A stretch of 5,576 nucleotides of DNA from Rhodospirillales bacterium. Its GTDB lineage: Bacteria; Pseudomonadota; Alphaproteobacteria; Acetobacterales; Acetobacteraceae. Shown piece after piece: positions 1 to 4,803 of this stretch; within the stretch, counting starts at the first letter, position 1, and each line of letters starts with the position of its first letter. The DNA lies in contig CAHJXG010000243.1 in the NCBI GenBank assembly GCA_903644035.1, positions 1-5,576 of the forward strand, read 5' to 3'. A model generated the notes under the pieces. It searched no databases. It was not told the DNA's origin and saw only the letters and a list, made by a program, of their open reading frames with translations. A program made the translations under genes and the position numbers.

Positions 1-504
1 GGCGCCGCGGCGGGCGACGAGGTCTGGGTCACGGGGACGGTCGGCGACGGGGCGCTGGGGCTGCTGGCGCTGCAGGGCCGGGTTCCGGACCCCGATGGCT
101 GGCTGGCAAGCCGTTACCGCCTGCCGCAGCCGCGGCTCGGCCTGGCGCTGCATGGCGTCGTGTCGGCCTGCATGGATGTCTCGGATGGGCTGGTGCAGGA
201 TCTCGGCCACCTCTGCCGCGCCGCCGGGCTTGGCGCCGTCATCGAGGCCGCGCTGGTGCCGCGCTCAGCGGCGGCGCGGGCGGCGGGAGAGGCCTGGCTC
301 GCGACCTGCCTGACGGGCGGCGACGATTACGAGCTGCTGATGGCGGTGCCGCCGCAGCACGCCCCGGCACTCAGGGCGGCAGCCGCGGCCCGGGGTTGCG
401 CCGCCACCCGGATCGGACGCTTTGAGGCGGGCGCCCAGGTGCGGGTCCTGGACGGCGCAGGCGCGGCCATGGCCCTGGACCGGCCGGGCTGGAGCCATTT
501 CTAG
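1..504 (+). CDS. thiL: Thiamine-monophosphate kinase ThiL, C-terminal part (5' end outside window)
   Basis: ThiL phosphorylates thiamine monophosphate with ATP to give thiamine diphosphate, the active cofactor, in the cytoplasm. The reading frame is open from base 1 and ends at TAG 502-504, giving 167 visible residues. The family is usually about 320-330 residues, so roughly half is missing to the left. Visible family motifs are GDEVWVTGTVG near residues 5-15, the MDVSDGLVQDLGHL segment at residues 58-71 (Asp-rich metal/nucleotide-binding region of the AIRS/PurM-like fold), TGGDDYELL at residues 105-113, and the C-terminal RIGRF and GWSHF motifs. In many Alphaproteobacteria thiL follows riboflavin genes and nusB; that side is not visible here. 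It converges on bamE across a 114-base gap. Identification is secure; only the start is unknown. Confidence 0.95.
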   Translation, partial: GAAAGDEVWVTGTVGDGALGLLALQGRVPDPDGWLASRYRLPQPRLGLALHGVVSACMDVSDGLVQDLGHLCRAAGLGAVIEAALVPRSAAARAAGEAWLATCLTGGDDYELLMAVPPQHAPALRAAAAARGCAATRIGRFEAGAQVRVLDGAGAAMALDRPGWSHF

Positions 505-517
505 ACCGATGTCGCCC

Positions 518-547
518 TGACTGGAAACGCGGCAGCGTTGCCAGTCA
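518..547 (+). terminator. Stem-loop just after thiL (possible 3' end hairpin)
   Basis: TGACTGG (518-524) pairs with CCAGTCA (541-547), then an A-G mismatch (525/540), then AACGC (526-530) pairs with GCGTT (535-539) around a GGCA loop. That is 12 base pairs with one mismatch, beginning 14 bases after the thiL stop. No T-run follows on the plus strand, so it is not a textbook intrinsic terminator. It may instead protect the mRNA 3' end or act together with Rho. A second, smaller hairpin follows at 549-564. The pairing is seen directly; the role is inferred. Confidence 0.4.
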
Positions 548-548
548 T

Positions 549-564
549 GCGACGAATGGGTCGC
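549..564. repeat. Short inverted repeat in the thiL/bamE convergent gap
   Basis: GCGAC (549-553) and GTCGC (560-564) form a 5-bp stem around a 6-base loop. It lies directly between the larger thiL-side hairpin and the bamE-side terminator. No function can be assigned on its own; a stem this short can arise by chance in GC-rich DNA. Confidence 0.3.
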
Positions 565-566
565 TC

Positions 567-617
567 AAACAAAACCTGGACCGCGCCCTGACATAGTCAC
601 GGCAATCGCGGTCCAGG
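567..617 (-). terminator. Intrinsic terminator of bamE
   Basis: CCTGGACCGCG (575-585) and CGCGGTCCAGG (607-617) form a perfect 11-bp stem around a 21-base loop. The loop itself contains TGAC (589-592) facing GTCA (596-599). Read on the minus strand, the stem starts 1 base after the bamE stop codon and is followed by TTTTGTTT (positions 574 down to 567). A GC-rich stem followed by a T-rich run fits a Rho-independent terminator for bamE. On the plus strand no T-run follows, so the signal is directional. The loop is longer than usual, but the nested TGAC/GTCA pairing would shorten it. Confidence 0.75.
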
Positions 618-618
618 C

Positions 619-1098
619 CTACAGGCCGCCGCCGCTGCCGCCCGGCGTGGTCCTGGTGCTGCCCGGCGTGCCGCCCGTGCTGAACTTGCCCACGTTGCCC
701 AGCAGCTGCTGCATGAATGACGCCTCGCTGCCGGGAGAGGGGGTGGCGCGGCTCACGACGGACACGTCCCGGCCGTCATCCTGGTTCAGGTGCTTCACGT
801 CGCGGAGCACGCCGGCCTGATCGAAGGTCAGCATCGTCACCTCCTGCGCCGTGATGCCCGGCAGGCGGCCGACCCGGGTGCGCGTGGTCTCGCTGATGTA
901 GATCCAGGTGTTGTCGTCGAAGCTGCCACGCGCGCTCGGCGAGCCGAGGAGCGACGTGGCGTCGGCCCGGGTGGACGTCCCGGGCACCAGTTCCTTGATG
1001 AGGTCGGCATCGACGCGGTTGCCGCGCAGCTGGTGCGGCGCGTCGATGGCGCTGCAGGCGGACAGGCCCAGCAGGAAGACGACGGGCAGCAGGCGCAA
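619..1098 (-). CDS. bamE: Outer membrane protein assembly factor BamE (SmpA/OmlA lipoprotein)
   Basis: BamE is a small lipoprotein of the BAM complex, which folds and inserts beta-barrel proteins into the outer membrane. The product is 159 residues. It begins with a short hydrophobic signal peptide and a lipobox, LSAC at 12-15, so Cys15 should be lipidated. The residue after Cys is Ser, not the Asp that in E. coli holds lipoproteins in the inner membrane. Family features follow: LIKELVPGTSTRADATSLLG (33-52), SFDDNTWIYIS (59-69) and EVTMLTFDQAGVLRDV (86-101). The C-terminal 40 residues are Gly/Pro/Ser/Thr-rich and probably disordered. The start is a TTG: GGAG lies 6 bases upstream, and an in-frame TAA lies seven codons before the TTG with no ATG or GTG between. 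The 14-residue signal is short. The gene is transcribed away from the bc1 chaperone gene and ends in a clear terminator. Confidence 0.92.
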   Translation of the reverse strand: MRLLPVVFLLGLSACSAIDAPHQLRGNRVDADLIKELVPGTSTRADATSLLGSPSARGSFDDNTWIYISETTRTRVGRLPGITAQEVTMLTFDQAGVLRDVKHLNQDDGRDVSVVSRATPSPGSEASFMQQLLGNVGKFSTGGTPGSTRTTPGGSGGGL

Positions 1099-1137
1099 TC
1101 GAGGCTCCAGTCTGGTTTAGGGCCAATCTGATTCAGG

Positions 1138-1169
1138 GATGCGGCCGAAGCGGTCTTCAGGGCCGCATC
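1138..1169. repeat. Long inverted repeat between bamE and the bc1 chaperone gene
   Basis: GATGCGGCC (1138-1146) and GGCCGCATC (1161-1169) are perfect 9-bp arms. Inside them GAAG (1147-1150) pairs with CTTC (1155-1158) around a CGGT loop, leaving AG (1159-1160) as a bulge, so the stem is 13 bp in all. It lies 40 bases upstream of the bamE TTG, in the likely leader or promoter of that gene. No T-run follows on either strand, so it is not a normal terminator. It could be a leader-RNA hairpin or a protein-binding dyad. The pairing is seen; the role is unknown. Confidence 0.55.
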
Positions 1170-1181
1170 GCCCGACCTGCA

Positions 1182-1210
1182 TTGATCGATCCCGGCAGGA
1201 AACCTATCTG
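1182..1210 (+). promoter_or_regulatory. Candidate sigma-70 promoter for the bc1 chaperone / DUF177 genes
   Basis: TTGATC (1182-1187) as -35 and TATCTG (1205-1210) as -10 are separated by 17 bases. Each hexamer is a partial match (4/6 and 3/6). Transcription would begin near 1217, leaving a leader of about 67 bases before the ATG at 1284. This is the best-placed plus-strand candidate I found by eye, but the match is modest and it overlaps the left arm of the 1191-1235 inverted repeat. Confidence 0.35.
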
Positions 1211-1235
1211 CACGGTGGGTGTCATGCCTGCCGGG
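1191..1235. repeat. Inverted repeat in the leader of the bc1 chaperone gene
   Basis: CCCGGCAGG (1191-1199) and CCTGCCGGG (1227-1235) are perfect 9-bp arms separated by 27 bases. The right arm ends 48 bases before the proposed ATG. If transcription started upstream of 1191 the arms could fold in the leader RNA. If it starts near 1217, only the right arm would be transcribed and the pair would act, if at all, as DNA. TTGTGTC follows the right arm, which is too weak to call a terminator. Confidence 0.45.
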
Positions 1236-1283
1236 TTGTGTCAATCTGGCGGCGCTGTGCCGGACAGGGCGGATGGGAATCAG

Positions 1284-1829
1284 ATGGCACTCTTGAATCT
1301 GCTTGGGCGTAAGCGGCATGAGCGCGCCGGGTTCGAGCTTTACACCGCCGCCGTCGGGGCCGCGCGCGATCCCTACATCTTCGAGACGCTGGGCGTTCCG
1401 GACACGCTGGACGGGCGGTTCGACGTGATTGGGCTTCACGTGTTCCTCGTGGTGCACCGCCTGCACGCCGCGTCGAAGGATGGCCGGGCGCTGGCGCAGG
1501 CCGTGTTCGACGCGATGTTCTCCGACATGGACATCAACCTGCGGGAGATCGGCGTGGGCGACATGACGGTCGGCAAGCGGGTGCGCGCGATGTGGGAGGC
1601 GTTCAACGGCCGGTCCACCGCCTACGCCGCGGCACTCGACAGCGGCGACCTGACGGCGCTGACCGACGCGGTCGCCCGCAACGTCTGGCGCGGGGAGGCG
1701 GCGCCTCCGGGGTCCGCGCACACCTTGGCGACCCTCGTGATGGAGCAGTCTGCGCATCTGGCGGAGCAGCCGATCGACGCGCTGCTGGCGGGCCGGGTCA
1801 GCTTCCGGCCGGCGCGGGCCGCGGAATGA
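1284..1829 (+). CDS. Ubiquinol-cytochrome c chaperone family protein (CBP3/UQCC1-like)
   Basis: The 181-residue product matches the ubiquinol-cytochrome c chaperone domain. Its mitochondrial relatives, Cbp3 and UQCC1, help cytochrome b synthesis and assembly of the bc1 complex (respiratory complex III). Diagnostic segments are LYTAAVGAARDPYIFETLGV (19-38), PDTLDGRFDVIGLHVFLVVH (39-58), FDAMFSDMDINLREIGVGDM (75-94) and VGKRVRAMWEAFNGR (96-110). No signal peptide or membrane segment is seen, so it should act in the cytoplasm or at the inner face of the membrane. I chose ATG 1284 because GGGA lies 5 bases upstream and the family homology starts there; the frame is open back to an ATT at 1182, which adds an unlikely 34-residue leader. 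The stop overlaps the next start (ATGA), implying coupled translation. The function in bacteria is inferred from mitochondrial relatives. Confidence 0.88.
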   Translation: MALLNLLGRKRHERAGFELYTAAVGAARDPYIFETLGVPDTLDGRFDVIGLHVFLVVHRLHAASKDGRALAQAVFDAMFSDMDINLREIGVGDMTVGKRVRAMWEAFNGRSTAYAAALDSGDLTALTDAVARNVWRGEAAPPGSAHTLATLVMEQSAHLAEQPIDALLAGRVSFRPARAAE

Positions 1830-2320
1830 CCCCGGAACTCCATCGACCCGTCGCGCTGGACCGTCTCGGGCCGCACGGCCTGGCCGTGGAGGTCGAAGCG
1901 AATGCGGACGAGCTGGCGGCGGTCGCGGCCCGGCTGCGCGTCCTGGCGCTCTCAAGCCTGCAATGCGCGTTCAGGCTGCGCCGGGTCGGCGCGGCCACGG
2001 TGGAGGCGCAGGGCGTGTTGCGCGCGCGGGTGACGGAGACCTGCGTCGTCTCGCTCGACCCGTTCTGCCATGACGTGCAGGAGGCGTTCACCGTCCACTT
2101 CGTGCCGCCTGGCGCCGAGGACGACAACCCCGATCCGGAGGCGACCGACCAGATCCCTTACGCCAGCAACGCGGCCGATCTTGGGGAGGCGACGGTGGAG
2201 CAGCTTGCCCTGGCGCTCGACCCGTTCCCGCGTCGGCCCGGCGCGGAGCTTCCGGCCGACGTGACGGATGAAGTGTCAGGCCCGTTCGCCGCGTTGCTCG
2301 CCCGGCGTGCGCGGGAGTAG
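1826..2320 (+). CDS. DUF177 (YceD) family protein
   Basis: This 164-residue protein has the alphaproteobacterial DUF177 layout: an N-terminal beta-rich part, the TETCVVSLDPF segment (70-80), AFTVHFVPPG (87-96), an acidic linker (98-108), then DLGEATVEQLALALDPFPR (118-136). The family is also called YceD after the E. coli gene next to rpmF. Plant plastid and E. coli members are linked to 23S rRNA accumulation, so a role in large-subunit ribosome production is likely. No catalytic site is known. Its ATG lies inside the stop of the bc1 chaperone gene (ATGA at 1826-1829), so it is probably translated by coupling; no good separate ribosome binding site is seen. It precedes rpmF by 126 bases, keeping the widespread DUF177-rpmF linkage. 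Confidence 0.88.
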   Translation: MTPELHRPVALDRLGPHGLAVEVEANADELAAVAARLRVLALSSLQCAFRLRRVGAATVEAQGVLRARVTETCVVSLDPFCHDVQEAFTVHFVPPGAEDDNPDPEATDQIPYASNAADLGEATVEQLALALDPFPRRPGAELPADVTDEVSGPFAALLARRARE

Positions 2321-2379
2321 GCTGTCGCTTGCAGCCGGGGTGCGGCTCTGCTAGACCGCGCGGCTCGATATTCTCGTTA

Positions 2380-2410
2380 TTGACCCTGTGATCCCGGCAC
2401 GTCGCATCTT
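2380..2410 (+). promoter_or_regulatory. Candidate promoter for rpmF-plsX-fabH
   Basis: TTGACC (2380-2385) is a good -35 for Alphaproteobacteria. The best -10 by position is CATCTT (2405-2410), 19 bases on, which is a weak and slightly distant match. The 126-base gap 2321-2446 is otherwise non-coding and contains an AT-rich patch around 2367-2381, unusual in this GC-rich window. A separate promoter for the ribosomal protein gene is reasonable, but read-through from DUF177 cannot be excluded. Confidence 0.35.
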
Positions 2411-2417
2411 TGCGGCG
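2400..2417 (+). other. Small stem-loop in the rpmF leader
   Basis: CGTCGCA (2400-2406) and TGCGGCG (2411-2417) pair over 7 positions, one of them a T-G wobble, around a TCTT loop. It ends 13 bases before the GGAGG ribosome binding site of rpmF. It overlaps the candidate -10, so it would be RNA structure only if transcription starts further upstream. Weak evidence for function. Confidence 0.25.
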
Positions 2418-2446
2418 CGTCATTCAGCCCGGAGGGGCGCTGTCCC

Positions 2447-2650
2447 ATGGCCGTTCCCAAGAAAAAGACATCCCCGTCCCGCCGCGGCATGCGCCGCAGC
2501 CACGACGCGTTGCGGGTCGAGGCGCACGCCGAGTGCTCCAACTGCGGCGAGCTGAAGCGTCCGCACCACCTGTGCAGCCATTGCGGCCATTATGACGGCC
2601 GCGAGGTCGTGGCCGCCGGCAAGGCGCTCAAAGGGGCCGTTCGCGCCTGA
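2447..2650 (+). CDS. rpmF: Large ribosomal subunit protein bL32
   Basis: bL32 is a small structural protein of the 50S subunit. The 67-residue product begins with the typical [20 protein letters not shown]. It carries a four-cysteine zinc ribbon: C30-x2-C33 and C43-x2-C46. This is the zinc-binding (C+) form; some bacteria have zinc-free versions under zinc limitation. The length is normal for the family. The start is supported by GGAGGGG at 2431-2437, 9 bases before the ATG and the strongest ribosome binding site in the window, as expected for a highly expressed gene. plsX follows after 37 bases, keeping the rpmF-plsX-fabH order known from many bacteria. Confidence 0.96.
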   Translation: MAVPKKKTSPSRRGMRRSHDALRVEAHAECSNCGELKRPHHLCSHCGHYDGREVVAAGKALKGAVRA

Positions 2651-2671
2651 TCGCGTTCGGCGTGCCGCCAG

Positions 2672-2686
2672 GCTGGGCCGCCCAGC
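2672..2686 (+). other. Hairpin directly before the plsX start codon
   Basis: GCTGGG (2672-2677) and CCCAGC (2681-2686) form a 6-bp, mostly GC stem with a CCG loop, ending 1 base before the plsX ATG. It occupies the place where a ribosome binding site would normally be, and none is visible there. The nearest candidate is AGG at 2670-2672, about 15 bases before the ATG, at the foot of the stem. It may lower plsX translation relative to rpmF. The structure is seen; the effect is inferred. Confidence 0.4.
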
Positions 2687-2687
2687 G

Positions 2688-3743
2688 ATGAACGAACCGT
2701 TCAACCTCGCCATCGACGCCATGGGCGGCGACCACGCGCCCGACATGGTGCTGGACGGCATCGCCATCGCGGCCGAGCGGCACCCCTCGGCCCGTTTCCT
2801 GCTGGTGGGCGATCAGGCGCGGCTCGGCCCCTTGGTGGCGCAGCGCAGGCGCGTCCAGGCCTCCTGCACGATCCGGCACGCGCCGGAGACCATTTCAAGC
2901 GAGATGAAGCCGACGGCCGCCCTGCGGGTGCGCGGCTCCTCGATGCGGGTCGCCATCGACGCCGTGGCGGCCGGGGAGGCATCGGGCGTGGTGTCGGCCG
3001 GCAACACCGGAGCGCTGCTGGCGCTGGCGAAAATCGTGATCAAGGCCTTGCCGGGCATCGACCGGCCCGCGATGGCCGCCATCGGGCCGTCGGCCCGGGG
3101 CGACGTGGTCATGCTCGACCTCGGCGCCAACGTGCAGTGCGACGTGCGCAACCTCGTCGAGTTCGCGGTCATGGGCGACGTGTTCGCCCGCACCGTGCTG
3201 GGCCTGCCGGCGCCCACCATCGGCCTGCTGAACGTGGGGTCCGAGGAGCTGAAGGGCGATGAGCGCGTGCGCCAGGCAGCCGAGATCCTGCGGTCGAGCC
3301 ACATGGCCCCGCAATTCCACGGCTTCGTGGAGGGGCACGACATCGCGGCGGGCACGACGGACGTGATCGTGACCGACGGCTTCACCGGCAACGTGGCGCT
3401 CAAGACCGGGGAGGGCGCGCTCAAGCTGGTCGGCGACCTGCTGAAGCAGATTTTCCGAAGCACCCTGGCGGCGAGGCTCGCCTACCTGCTGGTCCGGCCC
3501 GGCCTCGACCGTATGCGGCTCTGGCTCGACCCGCGGCGCTACAACGGCGCGGTCATGCTGGGGCTGAACGGCGTGGTCGTGAAGTCGCATGGCGGCACGG
3601 ACGCGGAGGGGTTCGCGCATGCGCTCGACGTGGCGATGGACATGGTGGTGCACCGGTTCAACGAGCAGATTCGCGACGGCCTGGGGCAGATCGAGGCGAT
3701 GAGGGCGAACAAGAACGGCCCGCAGCTTCTGGCGGCGGTCTAG
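2688..3743 (+). CDS. plsX: Phosphate acyltransferase PlsX
   Basis: PlsX turns acyl-ACP and phosphate into acyl-phosphate, the acyl donor used by PlsY to make lysophosphatidic acid, the first step of phospholipid synthesis. It is a peripheral cytoplasmic-membrane enzyme. The 351-residue product has normal length and the family motifs in order: AIDAMGGDHAPD (8-19), VSAGNTGALLALAK (102-115), MLDLGANVQCD (142-152), IGLLNVGSEELKGDE (178-192), FHGFVEGHDI (210-219), DVIVTDGFTGNVALKTGEG (225-243) and YNGAVMLGLNGVVVKSHGG (285-303). The start at 2688 fits the family; the frame is open upstream into rpmF, but the only other possible start in the gap is a CTG at 2673. No Shine-Dalgarno is seen and a hairpin abuts the ATG. 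fabH starts 5 bases after its stop, so the two are surely cotranscribed. Confidence 0.96.
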   Translation: MNEPFNLAIDAMGGDHAPDMVLDGIAIAAERHPSARFLLVGDQARLGPLVAQRRRVQASCTIRHAPETISSEMKPTAALRVRGSSMRVAIDAVAAGEASGVVSAGNTGALLALAKIVIKALPGIDRPAMAAIGPSARGDVVMLDLGANVQCDVRNLVEFAVMGDVFARTVLGLPAPTIGLLNVGSEELKGDERVRQAAEILRSSHMAPQFHGFVEGHDIAAGTTDVIVTDGFTGNVALKTGEGALKLVGDLLKQIFRSTLAARLAYLLVRPGLDRMRLWLDPRRYNGAVMLGLNGVVVKSHGGTDAEGFAHALDVAMDMVVHRFNEQIRDGLGQIEAMRANKNGPQLLAAV

Positions 3744-3748
3744 GCCCG

Positions 3749-4717
3749 ATGGTGGCGCGCAGCGTGATCGCGGGGGTGGGCGGCTATCTGCCGAAGCGGA
3801 TCGTCGGCAACGACGAGCTGTCGCGCACCATCGACACCACCGACGCGTGGATCCAGGAGCGCACCGGCATCAAGCAGCGCCACATCGCCGGGCCGACCGA
3901 GACCTGCGCCTTCATGGGCGCGCGGGCGGCGGCGGCGGCGCTGGCGAATGCCGGCTGCGGGACGGAGGACGTCGACGCGGTGATCCTGGCGACGGCGACG
4001 CCGGACCAGGCGTTTCCGGCCTCGGCGCTCCGGGTGCAGGCGGAGCTTGGCATCACACGCGGCTTCGGCTTCGACGTCTCGGCGGCGTGCAGCGGGTTCA
4101 TCTATGCGCTGGCCATTGCCGATTCCATGGTCCGCTGCGGGCAGGCCACGGGCGTGCTGGTGATCGGCAGCGAGGTCTACTCCCGCATCATGAACTGGGC
4201 GGACCGCGGCACCTGCGTGCTGTTCGGCGACGGCGCCGGGGCCGTGTTCGTGCGGCCCGGCACGGACCGCGACGGCGGGCGCGGCATCCTCTCCACCCAC
4301 CTGCACGCGCAAGGGGCGCTGGGCGACCTGCTCTATGTCGATGGCGCCGTCGGGCGGCCGGAGCGGTCGGGCCACCTGGTGATGAACGGGCGCGAGGTGT
4401 TCCGCCACGCGGTCGCGAAGCTCGCCGCGGTGGTGGACGAGGCCCTGGCGGCGAACAGGCTGGGCCACGCGGACATCGATTGGCTGGTGCCGCACCAGGC
4501 CAACCGGCGCATCATCGACGCGATGGGCCGCAAGCTCGACCTGCCGTCCGAGCAGGTGGTGGTCACGGTGGACCGTCACGCGAACACCTCGGCCGCGTCG
4601 GTGCCCTTGGCGTTGGCGGAGGCGTGCGGCGATGGGCGGATCAAGCGGGGCAACCTGGTGGTTATGGAGGCCCTGGGCGGCGGCATGACCTGGGGGTCCG
4701 CCCTCGTCCGCTTTTGA
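3749..4717 (+). CDS. fabH: Beta-ketoacyl-ACP synthase III FabH
   Basis: FabH condenses acetyl-CoA (or another short acyl-CoA) with malonyl-ACP to give acetoacetyl-ACP, starting type II fatty-acid synthesis in the cytoplasm. The 322-residue protein has normal length. It shows the thiolase-fold catalytic triad: Cys114 in SAACSGF, His249 in VPHQANRRI and Asn279 in RHANTSAAS. Other family marks are IDTTDAWIQERTGIKQRH (28-45), ATATPDQAFPASA (81-93), CVLFGDGAGAV (156-166) and the C-terminal LGGGMTWGSALVRF. The start ATG 3749 lies 5 bases after the plsX stop, with only a weak AGG upstream, so translation is probably coupled to plsX. Its product pool feeds the acyl-ACP used by PlsX, which explains the pairing. 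Acyl-chain preference cannot be read from the sequence. Confidence 0.97.
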   Translation: MVARSVIAGVGGYLPKRIVGNDELSRTIDTTDAWIQERTGIKQRHIAGPTETCAFMGARAAAAALANAGCGTEDVDAVILATATPDQAFPASALRVQAELGITRGFGFDVSAACSGFIYALAIADSMVRCGQATGVLVIGSEVYSRIMNWADRGTCVLFGDGAGAVFVRPGTDRDGGRGILSTHLHAQGALGDLLYVDGAVGRPERSGHLVMNGREVFRHAVAKLAAVVDEALAANRLGHADIDWLVPHQANRRIIDAMGRKLDLPSEQVVVTVDRHANTSAASVPLALAEACGDGRIKRGNLVVMEALGGGMTWGSALVRF

Positions 4718-4768
4718 GGCCTGGACGCAACAGCCGCGATGTTTATTGTTTAAGGTCAGGGTGTTCGC

Positions 4769-4797
4769 TTGACGGCTATGCAGCCGATGCATAGCGT
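4769..4797 (+). promoter_or_regulatory. Candidate promoter of ihfA
   Basis: TTGACG (4769-4774) is a strong -35 for Alphaproteobacteria. A spacer of 17 bases leads to TAGCGT (4792-4797), a weak -10 with 3/6 matches. Transcription would begin about base 4804, at the A of the ihfA ATG, which agrees with the absence of any Shine-Dalgarno. An AT-rich run at 4738-4754 (13 of 17 bases A or T) lies upstream and could be an UP-like or bent-DNA element. A perfect dyad fills the spacer. The gap from fabH (4718-4803) holds no gene and no obvious terminator. Confidence 0.5.
4775..4795. promoter_or_regulatory. Perfect 8-bp dyad before ihfA (operator candidate)
   Basis: GCTATGCA (4775-4782) and TGCATAGC (4788-4795) are exact reverse complements separated by GCCGA. 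The arms begin right after the TTGACG hexamer and reach into the proposed -10. A 21-bp symmetric element inside a promoter spacer is what a repressor or a MerR-type activator site looks like. It could also be an RNA hairpin 8 bases before the start codon if transcription begins upstream. The binding protein is unknown; the MerR-type product of the downstream gene is one candidate by position only. Confidence 0.55.
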
Positions 4798-4803
4798 GCC
4801 GCA

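Noticed and set aside
1222..1244. A perfect TTGACA on the minus strand (1244 down to 1239) as a bamE -35
   Set aside because: No acceptable -10 is found 16-19 bases downstream (the positions read ACACCC, CACCCA, ACCCAC or CCCACC), and it would leave a leader of over 100 bases; not called as a promoter.
1182..1283. Extension of the bc1 chaperone protein to an upstream start at 1182
   Set aside because: The codon at 1182 is ATT, the extra 34 residues show no family similarity, and ATG 1284 has a well-spaced GGGA and matches the family N-terminus.
837..1955. A 372-codon open frame on the minus strand spanning bamE's 5' part, the divergent gap and the bc1 chaperone gene
   Set aside because: It crosses two recognised genes in the wrong frame, and its product is Arg/Pro/Ala-rich without any recognisable domain.
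2592..2687. Extension of plsX upstream to an ATG inside rpmF
   Set aside because: The added 32 residues are an out-of-frame reading of rpmF and its spacer; the family N-terminus (AIDAMGGDHAP) begins only a few residues after ATG 2688.
3847..4794. A 315-codon plus-strand open frame overlapping fabH in another frame
   Set aside because: The product is Gly/Arg-rich and without motifs, while the fabH frame shows the full catalytic triad; this is a codon-composition shadow.
4718..4803. A terminator for fabH or an IHF autoregulatory binding site in the fabH-ihfA gap
   Set aside because: No stem with a following T-run is present, and no stretch fits the WATCAA-N4-TTR pattern on either strand by eye; the AT-rich run at 4738-4754 alone is not enough.
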